From Sulfurimonas sp. (GTDB taxonomy: Bacteria; Campylobacterota; Campylobacteria; Campylobacterales; Sulfurimonadaceae), in assembly GCA_027047745.1 (NCBI GenBank), contig JALTUB010000350.1, positions 1 through 11,448 on the forward strand: a DNA stretch of 11,448 bases, written 5' to 3'. Below the pieces are notes generated by a model. That model was not told the origin of the DNA. It ran no database searches and saw nothing but the letters and a program-made list of their open reading frames with translations. This document shows positions 6,488 through 11,448 of this stretch, piece by piece; the first letter of the stretch is position 1, and every line of letters starts with the position of its first letter. A program made the position numbers and the translations under genes.

Positions 6488-6997
6488 AGGGATTGTGTAC
6501 ATGTTGTAATAACGACCTTCAAACTTAGGTGGCTTATCCATAACTGCTATATCTTCAACCATAGGCCAAACTCTTAAAAGCACATCTCTCCCAGCTTGAG
6601 GATTTGCCATCTCACGACCTCGTAAGAATACTCTAAATTTAACATGAAAACCTTTTTCTAAAAATTCTCTTGCATGTTTTATCTTAAAATTAATATCATT
6701 TTCAGCGATTTTAACAGAAAGTTTAATCTCTTTAACAACAATCTTGACTTGATTTTTACGCTGTTCTTTGAGCTTTTTCTCTTCTTGGTACTTAAACTTA
6801 CCGTAATCCATAATCTTTGCAACAGGTGGTTTTGCATCTGGAGCTATTAGAACTAAATCCTGACCTAACTCATTTGCTTTTTCCATAGCCTCATCAAAAG
6901 AGATAATCCCTAAAGACTCTGCTCCATCTACATTACATCTTAACTCTGTTGCTCGAATATCGTCATTCATTATGACACGGTTTTTCTTTTGATTCAA
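6479..6997 (-). CDS. infC: Translation initiation factor IF-3
   Basis: IF-3 binds the 30S subunit, blocks premature joining of 50S and checks start-codon pairing. The 172-residue protein has the N-terminal domain (about 1-75), with LVLIAPDAKPPVAKIMDYGKF (48-68) as its hallmark, a lysine-rich linker helix (about 70-90), and the C-terminal domain with VKEIKLSVKI (88-97) and FRVFLRGREMA (121-131). The start is TTG at 6997, with a GAGG ribosome site (7005-7008) seven bases upstream; an ATG nine codons in lacks such a site. The TTG overlaps the thrS TGA as TTGA, so translation is probably coupled. A non-AUG start is typical of infC and is the basis of IF-3 autoregulation in E. coli, where it is AUU. 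rpmI and rplT do not follow. Confidence 0.96.
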   Translation of the reverse strand: MNQKKNRVIMNDDIRATELRCNVDGAESLGIISFDEAMEKANELGQDLVLIAPDAKPPVAKIMDYGKFKYQEEKKLKEQRKNQVKIVVKEIKLSVKIAENDINFKIKHAREFLEKGFHVKFRVFLRGREMANPQAGRDVLLRVWPMVEDIAVMDKPPKFEGRYYNMYTIPKK

Positions 6998-7008
6998 AAA
7001 TTTACCTC
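6994..7008 (-). promoter_or_regulatory. thrS/infC junction: TTGA stop-start overlap with GAGG ribosome site
   Basis: On the minus strand the last codons of thrS contain GAGG (7008-7005). Seven bases later TTGA (6997-6994) serves as infC start (TTG) and thrS stop (TGA). The strong ribosome site at ideal spacing is what decides the non-AUG start. Confidence 0.85.
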
Positions 7009-8802
7009 ATTTATTTTAGTTTGTATAAGCTTGAGGAATTCCTCTTCGCTTAAGTTGTACTGCTCTCTAGTTCTTCTATCTCGAATCGCTACAGTTTTAT
7101 TTTCGATCTCTTCATCTCCAACAACAACTATCATAGGAACACGAGTTTTTTCTGCAATCCTAATTCTTTTGTTTAAAGAATCATTTTTTGCATATATTTC
7201 ACTATCGGCATTTATGTCAATAAGTTTATCTGATAATTCCTTAGCATAATCTTTATGCACTTCTGCAACTGGCACAATTGCCACTTGAGTTGGTGCGATA
7301 AACATAGGAAATTCACCTGCATAATGTTCAGTTAGTATACCAATAAATCTCTCGAAAGAGCCTAAAATAGCACGGTGAATCATAACTGGCTGAATCTTAT
7401 CATTCTCTTCACCATTATACTCTAAAGCAAAACGCTCTGGAAGATTAAAATCTAACTGAATTGTTCCACATTGCCACTCTCGACCAATAGCATCAAGGAT
7501 TTTAATGTCAATTTTAGGACCATAAAACGCTCCACCACCTTCATCTATCTCATAAGCCAACTCATTTTTATCCATAGCACCCTTAAGTGCAGCAGTTGAA
7601 ATATCCCAAACTTTATCATCACCAACAGCTTTTTCAGGCTTAGTTGAAATCATCATTTTGTATTCAAAATCAAAAGTTGTCATGATTTTATCTACAAAAT
7701 CAACAACTTCTATGATTTGCTCTTCGATTTGTTCTGCTGTACAAAATATATGAGCATCATCTTGAGTAAACTCACGAACACGAAAAAGTCCATGAAGTGC
7801 GCCTGTCATCTCATGACGGTGAACAACACCATACTCAAAATATTTGATAGGAAGGTCACGATAAGAGTGAAGTTCATCTTCGTATACCTTTATATGTCCA
7901 ACACAGTTCATTGGTTTTACACCAAATTCTAACTCATCAATATTGGTAAAGTACATATTTTCACCATAGTTTTGATAATGCCCTGATGTTTTCCATAAGT
8001 CTGAACGAAGCATTTCAGGTCCACGAACAGGCTCATAACCTCGTTTTCTATGTGCTTTAAACAGAAGTGACTCCAATCTCGCACGAAGACGACCACCTGC
8101 TGGAAGCCAGATAGGAAAACCTGCTCCAACTTCCTCACGGAAAGTGAAAAGCTTCATCTCATTTCCAAGTTTTCTATGATCTCTTTTTGCAGCTTCAGCT
8201 AACTGAGTCATGTGTGCTTTTAGTGACTCTTTATCTGCAAAGGCAATCCCATATATACGAGTTAGCATCTCATTTTTAGAATCGCCACCAAGATAAGCAC
8301 CTGCAATCTTAGTCAGTTTAAAATATCTAATCAAACCTATAGATGGAAGATGTGGTCCACGACATAAGTCTTCAAACTCACCCTGCTTATAGATAGAAAC
8401 TTTATCGTCAGTAATTCTCTCCATCACAGCAAGTTTTAGATGGTCATTTGCAAATTTTTCTTTTGCTTCATCCATAGAAATCTCATACTTTTCTATAGGG
8501 TATTTCTTTTTAGCAAAAGACAACATCTGTTTTTCTATCTTTTTAAGGTCACCCTCACCTATCTCTGAAGATGTTTTAAAGTCATAGTAAAAACCCTCTT
8601 TTACAGTTGGTCCTACATAAAACTCTGCGTCTGGGTAGAGTGATTTTATAGCTTGAGCCATAAGGTGTGCTGTTGAGTGGCGAAGAACTTCTAAACTATC
8701 AGGAGAGTTATCAAGATGAATCTGTTCACCCTCAAAACCTAACTCCTTAGCTGTTTGTGTATCAATAATTTCACCATTATGTTTTATAGCAATTTCATTC
8801 AA
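6994..8802 (-). CDS. thrS: Threonyl-tRNA synthetase
   Basis: Class II synthetase that charges tRNA-Thr and edits mischarged serine. At 602 residues it is about 40 shorter than the E. coli enzyme; the missing part is in the N-terminal TGS-like domain, of which only about 30 residues remain. The editing domain follows, with HSTAH (42-46) and CRGPH (147-151) supplying its conserved His and Cys. The catalytic core has MNCVGH (298-303) with zinc ligand Cys300, motif 2 HRHEMTGALHGLFRVREF (328-345), DDAHIF (348-353) with His351, and motif 3 HRAILGSFERF (476-486). The anticodon domain fills the last 100 residues. The start is TTG at 8802, with AGGA at 8811-8814, eight bases upstream. It lies 23 bp after ilvD and overlaps infC by four bases. 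Confidence 0.97.
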   Translation of the reverse strand: MNEIAIKHNGEIIDTQTAKELGFEGEQIHLDNSPDSLEVLRHSTAHLMAQAIKSLYPDAEFYVGPTVKEGFYYDFKTSSEIGEGDLKKIEKQMLSFAKKKYPIEKYEISMDEAKEKFANDHLKLAVMERITDDKVSIYKQGEFEDLCRGPHLPSIGLIRYFKLTKIAGAYLGGDSKNEMLTRIYGIAFADKESLKAHMTQLAEAAKRDHRKLGNEMKLFTFREEVGAGFPIWLPAGGRLRARLESLLFKAHRKRGYEPVRGPEMLRSDLWKTSGHYQNYGENMYFTNIDELEFGVKPMNCVGHIKVYEDELHSYRDLPIKYFEYGVVHRHEMTGALHGLFRVREFTQDDAHIFCTAEQIEEQIIEVVDFVDKIMTTFDFEYKMMISTKPEKAVGDDKVWDISTAALKGAMDKNELAYEIDEGGGAFYGPKIDIKILDAIGREWQCGTIQLDFNLPERFALEYNGEENDKIQPVMIHRAILGSFERFIGILTEHYAGEFPMFIAPTQVAIVPVAEVHKDYAKELSDKLIDINADSEIYAKNDSLNKRIRIAEKTRVPMIVVVGDEEIENKTVAIRDRRTREQYNLSEEEFLKLIQTKINEVNF

Positions 8803-8825
8803 AATTTATTTCCTAGTTTTATATT

Positions 8826-10517
8826 TTATAATTCAGTTTTAAGCACTGCACCATTTGATGCATTTGAAACTAACAACTGATAGCGTTTAAGCCATTTTGA
8901 TTTTACTTCATTTTTATATGGTACATAGTTATCTTTTCTTCTTGCTAACTCTTCACCATCTACATTTAACGCTAAAATATGCTTATCCACATCAAGCTCT
9001 ATCTCATCGCCATCTTCTATAAGAGCGATAAGTCCACCCTCAGCAGCTTCAGGAGAAACATGACCGATACTTGCACCTTTTGTAGCACCACTAAATCTAC
9101 CATCTGTAATAAGTGCAACACTCTCACCAAGTCCCATTCCTTGAATCAAAGCAGTTGGAGCTAACATCTCTTGCATGCCAGGTCCACCTTTTGGTCCTTC
9201 ATAGCGAATAACAACAACATCCCCAGCTTTTACTTTTTTGCCCATAATCCCTGCTATAGCTTCTGGTTGTGAGTTAAAACAAACGGCTGTTCCTTTGAAA
9301 TGTCGCATACTATCAACGATACCTGCAGCTTTAATAACAGCACCTTCAGTTGCAAGATTTCCAAATAAAATAGAAAGACCACCAACTTGAGAATATGCAT
9401 TCTCATTTTTATGGATAATATTTTCATCTAAAATCTTAGAGTCTTTGATACGCTCACCAATCGTCTCACCTGTAATCGTTAAAGCATCAAGCTTAAGTAC
9501 ATCATTACCTCTATGAGAAACTTCACTCATAACTGCATTTACCCCACCTGCTTCATCAATATCTTTCATATGAACAGTCGTTAATGATGGAGAAATTTTA
9601 GCTATGTGCGAAACTTTTTCTGCGATAGCATTTATGTTTTCTATCTTAAAATCCACATCAGCTTCTCTTGCTATTGCTAACATATGCAGAACTGTATTTG
9701 AACTTCCACCCATTGCCATATCAATAGTAAAAGCGTTGTGTACAGCTTTTTCATTTAGTATATTTTTAAAGTTGTATTTAGAATTATCTTCCATCTTTGC
9801 AAGTTCAACGATTCTTCTTGCCGCAGTTTTCACCATCTCTATTCGCTCTGGTGTCATTGCCAACACTGTTCCATTTCCAGGAAGTGCGATTCCCATAGCT
9901 TCACAAAGTGTATTCATAGAGTTTGCAGTAAACATTCCAGAACATGAACCACCTGATGGACAAGCCTCACACTCTATCTCATGAAGTTCTTCATCACTCA
10001 TTTTACCCTCTGCATGTTGTCCAACTGCTTCAAATGCAGTCGCAAGGTCGATAGGCGTTCCATCTTTTTTATGACCAGCAGGCATTGGACCACCTGAAAC
10101 AAAGATAGTTGGAACATTTACACGAAGAGAACCCATAATCATGCCAGGTACAATCTTGTCACAGTTAGGGATACAAATCATTGCATCAAGCTTGTGAGCG
10201 TTCATTACTGTTTCTATAGAGTCAGCTATAATCTCACGAGATGGAAGCGAATAAAGCATACCATCATGACCCATAGCAATCCCATCATCAACACCTATGG
10301 TATTAAATACAAAAGGCACTCCACCAGCTTCACGGATAGCCTCTTTTACAATTTCACCATATTCATGAAGAAAAAAGTGTCCAGGGATAATATCTATATA
10401 GCTATTTGCTATACCAATAAATGGTTTATCAAAATCTTCATCTTTAAGACCTGTCGCGCGTAATAATGAACGATGAGGGGCTTTATCAAACCCTTTTTTT
10501 ATAGTATCACTTCTCAT
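8826..10517 (-). CDS. ilvD: Dihydroxy-acid dehydratase
   Basis: Iron-sulfur enzyme that dehydrates 2,3-dihydroxy-isovalerate and -3-methylvalerate to the 2-keto acids in valine, isoleucine and leucine synthesis. At 563 residues it has the compact bacterial length. Blocks seen are NSYIDIIPGH (38-47), VDDGIAMGHDGMLYSLPSRE (76-95), CIPNCDKIVPGM (115-126), ACPSGGSCSGMFTANSMN (185-202), the GEEL and RYEGPKGGPGMQEM region, and DGRFSGAT with the candidate catalytic Ser. Cysteines 119 and 192 are the expected cluster ligands. The third ligand of [2Fe-2S] members, a Cys in place of Gly in IIPGH, is absent, so this looks like the oxygen-sensitive [4Fe-4S] type as in E. coli. ATG at 10517 follows AAGGA (10527-10523). 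It is the first gene of ilvD-thrS-infC. Confidence 0.97.
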   Translation of the reverse strand: MRSDTIKKGFDKAPHRSLLRATGLKDEDFDKPFIGIANSYIDIIPGHFFLHEYGEIVKEAIREAGGVPFVFNTIGVDDGIAMGHDGMLYSLPSREIIADSIETVMNAHKLDAMICIPNCDKIVPGMIMGSLRVNVPTIFVSGGPMPAGHKKDGTPIDLATAFEAVGQHAEGKMSDEELHEIECEACPSGGSCSGMFTANSMNTLCEAMGIALPGNGTVLAMTPERIEMVKTAARRIVELAKMEDNSKYNFKNILNEKAVHNAFTIDMAMGGSSNTVLHMLAIAREADVDFKIENINAIAEKVSHIAKISPSLTTVHMKDIDEAGGVNAVMSEVSHRGNDVLKLDALTITGETIGERIKDSKILDENIIHKNENAYSQVGGLSILFGNLATEGAVIKAAGIVDSMRHFKGTAVCFNSQPEAIAGIMGKKVKAGDVVVIRYEGPKGGPGMQEMLAPTALIQGMGLGESVALITDGRFSGATKGASIGHVSPEAAEGGLIALIEDGDEIELDVDKHILALNVDGEELARRKDNYVPYKNEVKSKWLKRYQLLVSNASNGAVLKTEL

Positions 10518-10547
10518 AAAATTCCTTGTATATAGTTTGCTAAGTTA

Positions 10548-10565
10548 ATTATAAACGCGATTATA
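10548..10565 (-). promoter_or_regulatory. Candidate promoter of the ilvD-thrS-infC operon
   Basis: The minus strand carries two TATAAT hexamers, at 10565-10560 and 10553-10548, upstream of the ilvD ATG at 10517. The upstream one would give a leader of about 35 nt, the downstream one about 24 nt. No clear -35 is seen. No leader peptide with a run of branched-chain codons and no attenuator hairpin were found, so ilvD is not visibly under classical attenuation here. Confidence 0.5.
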
Positions 10566-10596
10566 TCACTTTTTTCATAATTTTGTTTAAAAACTC

Positions 10597-10625
10597 TTTA
10601 CAAATTAAAAACAATCGGCTATAAT
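10597..10625 (+). promoter_or_regulatory. tRNA operon promoter
   Basis: TTTACA (10597-10602) and TATAAT (10620-10625) are separated by exactly 17 bp. This is the only near-consensus -35/-10 pair in the window, fitting a strong stable-RNA promoter. The bases after the -10 are GC-rich (CCGGC at 10627-10631), the type of discriminator linked to stringent control. Transcription should start near 10632, about 28 nt before tRNA-Gly. Confidence 0.8.
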
Positions 10626-10634
10626 TCCGGCTCA

Positions 10635-10651
10635 CTTACAAAGTTTGTAAG
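10635..10651 (+). repeat. Perfect palindrome in the tRNA operon leader
   Basis: CTTACAAAGTTTGTAAG is a 17-base inverted repeat with a single central base. It lies directly after the predicted transcription start and nine bases before tRNA-Gly. With so short a loop it is more likely a protein-binding operator than a hairpin, although a shorter stem with a five-base loop is possible. Confidence 0.5.
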
Positions 10652-10659
10652 CGTTAGGT

Positions 10660-10734
<75 letters not shown>

Positions 10735-10773
10735 TTTTACATTATTATATAAAACTGTGATTTCATAGCAGAT

Positions 10774-10860
10774 GCCCGGGTGGCGAAATTGGTAGACGCA
10801 GGGGACTTAAAATCCCCCGGTAGCAATACTGTGCCGGTTCGAGTCCGGCCCCGGGCACCA
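10774..10860 (+). tRNA. tRNA-Leu (TAA)
   Basis: Complete 87-nt class II tRNA with a long variable arm and encoded CCA. The acceptor GCCCGGG pairs with CCCGGGC, the discriminator is A as expected for leucine, and the anticodon TAA is at 10808-10810 in loop CTTAAAA. It lies 39 bp after tRNA-Gly. Confidence 0.98.
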
Positions 10861-10883
10861 TTGATATGAAAGATAAATTGACT

Positions 10884-10957
10884 GGTGCCATCGCCAAGTG
10901 GTAAGGCCGCAGCCTGCAAAGCTGCTATCCCCAGTTCAAATCTGGGTGGCACCTCCA
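10884..10957 (+). tRNA. tRNA-Cys (GCA)
   Basis: Complete 74-nt tRNA with encoded CCA. The acceptor GGTGCCA pairs with TGGCACC, the discriminator is T as expected for cysteine, and the anticodon GCA is at 10916-10918 between GCAGC and GCTGC. The T-loop is TTCAAAT. It lies 23 bp after tRNA-Leu. Confidence 0.98.
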
Positions 10958-10988
10958 GTTTTAATAATTTCTTATCAAAACAACGCGT

Positions 10989-11077
10989 GGATCTTTGGCA
11001 GAGTTGGTCGAATGCACCGGTCTTGAAAACCGGCGAGGGTTACACCTCCCAGAGTTCGAATCTCTGAGGGTCCACCA
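10989..11077 (+). tRNA. tRNA-Ser (TGA)
   Basis: Class II tRNA of 89 nt with encoded CCA. The anticodon TGA is at 11024-11026 between CCGGT and ACCGG, the variable arm is GAGG/CCTC, and the T-arm is CAGAG TTCGAAT CTCTG. The acceptor is GGATCTT against AGGGTCC, giving two G-U pairs, and the discriminator is A where bacterial serine tRNAs usually have G. It is the last gene of the cluster and directly abuts foreign-looking DNA with an integrase fragment, so its 3' end may be an attachment site. Confidence 0.95.
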
Positions 11078-11179
11078 TCTACCTCTATAAACACCTATAT
11101 TTGGGACTTTCAACAAAATAAAAATTTTAACTATGTAACAACTAAGCAACAATATTATTTCTCTAATTCTACTAAATAT

Positions 11180-11365
11180 TTGACAAAAGTTAATAAAATT
11201 TATTATTTTTGCAAAAGAATCAATGGAAAAATTGTCAGAAAAAGCTTAAAGTCTTCTAATCTTGAATATGCTATGATTCAAAGAGATCAAATAATGGAAA
11301 ATTTAATGTTTAAGAAAAAGAGACTTAATGCAAAAAACGGGGGTCTGTTTCATAACTTTTTATGA
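11180..11365 (+). pseudogene. Tyrosine-type integrase, N-terminal fragment interrupted by an insertion sequence
   Basis: The frame encodes VNKIYYFCKRINGKIVRKSL followed by KSSNLEYAMIQRDQIMENLM, which reads like the N-terminal arm-binding part of phage and island tyrosine integrases: a strand-rich head with a basic INGKxVRKSL turn, then a helix containing a RD pair. No core-binding or catalytic domain with the Arg-His-Arg-Tyr set is present. The authentic frame ends at about 11338, where a GGGGG run and a sequence like an insertion-sequence end begin; the last residues, GGLFHNFL, come from that element. The TTG at 11180 is a weak start with no ribosome site. The same frame is open without a stop back to 11027, inside tRNA-Ser, so the true N-terminus is unclear. 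The gene is surely inactive as it stands. The family call is from pattern recognition on about 50 residues. Confidence 0.6.
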
Positions 11366-11448
11366 TAACTAACAAGATAAAAATCCACTATTTTCAACTT
11401 CAAACTTTTAGTAAATCCAGCATGGACATGCATCAACTTTTTCATAGG
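11339..11448. mobile_element. Likely left end of an insertion sequence (continues past the window)
   Basis: At 11339 the integrase-like frame meets GGGGGTCTGTTTCATAAC, which looks like a terminal inverted repeat. A minus-strand frame stops just inside this end, the usual layout for the 3' end of a transposase gene. The other terminal repeat and the target duplication are outside or not resolvable, so the exact boundary (11339-11341) and the family are unknown. Confidence 0.5.
11350..11448 (-). CDS. Putative transposase, C-terminal tail (cut by window edge)
   Basis: On the minus strand, the frame entering from the window edge runs 32 codons, containing MHVHAGFTKSLKLKIVDFYL and VSYHKKL, to a TGA at 11352-11350. 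It ends 9 to 12 bases inside the suspected insertion-sequence terminus, as transposase genes often do. The stretch is basic and aromatic-rich but too short to assign to a DDE family, and I recognise no catalytic residues in it. The call rests on position and orientation and could be wrong if the terminus is not real. Confidence 0.4.
   Translation of the reverse strand, partial: PMKKLMHVHAGFTKSLKLKIVDFYLVSYHKKL

Noticed and set aside
8803..8825. T-box or tRNA-like operator before thrS
   Set aside because: The gap to ilvD is only 23 bases, too short for a T-box or an E. coli-type tRNA-mimicking operator unless it lay inside ilvD, and none was seen there.
9604..9984. Plus-strand ORF of 126 codons inside ilvD
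   Set aside because: It is antisense to a fully conserved part of ilvD, with no ribosome site and no recognisable protein features, so it is a shadow of the real frame.
10518..10596. Leader-peptide attenuator for ilvD
   Set aside because: No short ORF rich in Leu, Ile or Val codons and no terminator/anti-terminator pair was found between the candidate -10 and the ilvD ATG.
10737..10952. Minus-strand ORF of 71 codons across the tRNA cluster (reads like PPRFELGIAALQAAALPLGD and RGRTRTGTVLLPGDF)
   Set aside because: This is the antisense reading of tRNA-Leu and tRNA-Cys, a familiar false protein that arises opposite tRNA genes. It has no supporting ribosome site.
10885..11152. Other ORFs over the tRNA genes on both strands (10885-11067 plus, 10961-11152 minus)
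   Set aside because: They lie within tRNA-Cys and tRNA-Ser sequences and their translations follow the cloverleaf arms. They are not genes.

Overview
This 11.4 kb window is AT-rich chromosomal DNA that looks like a free-living member of the Campylobacterota (epsilonproteobacteria), most like Sulfurimonas or a close relative. The grounds are the protein sequence style, short AT-rich intergenic gaps, a TATAAT-type -10 without a clear -35 at most promoters, and the adjacency of purA to a FliJ-like gene and of thrS to infC without rpmI-rplT, both as I recall them from Campylobacter. Species was assigned by recognition, not by a search.

Layout. (1) Positions 3375 down to 1, minus strand: a tightly packed operon of a class V aminotransferase, a HisZ-like non-catalytic class II synthetase paralogue, purA, and the first 34 codons of a FliJ-like gene cut by the window edge. 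(2) 3450-4220, plus strand: uppP (undecaprenyl-diphosphatase), divergent from the operon. It is followed by a small region with a strong ribosome site, a 30-codon ORF and an intrinsic terminator. (3) 4954-4367, minus strand: rdgB (house-cleaning ITP/XTP pyrophosphatase). It is divergent from a YajR-type MFS transporter on the plus strand (5026-6351). (4) 6352-6478: an imperfect palindrome between convergent genes, probably a bidirectional terminator and possibly a dispersed repeat. (5) 10517 down to 6479, minus strand: the operon ilvD-thrS-infC. thrS and infC both start with TTG, and infC overlaps the thrS stop by four bases. (6) 10597-11077, plus strand: a tRNA operon Gly(GCC)-Leu(TAA)-Cys(GCA)-Ser(TGA) with a near-consensus promoter and a perfect palindrome in its leader. 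(7) 11078-11448: accessory DNA next to tRNA-Ser. It holds the N-terminal part of a tyrosine-integrase-like gene, interrupted at about 11339 by what looks like the end of an insertion sequence. The minus-strand C-terminal tail of that element's putative transposase runs off the window.

Most of the window is housekeeping: purine, branched-chain amino acid and histidine-related metabolism, translation, cell-wall lipid recycling and nucleotide sanitation. The parts worth a second look are the degraded integration site at tRNA-Ser, the palindromic intergenic element at 6376-6487, the SD-hairpin, mini-ORF and terminator arrangement at 4238-4372, the non-AUG starts of thrS and infC, and the HisZ-like protein. 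I saw no complete novel multi-gene system, CRISPR array or defence island here. Any cargo island would lie to the right of the window.
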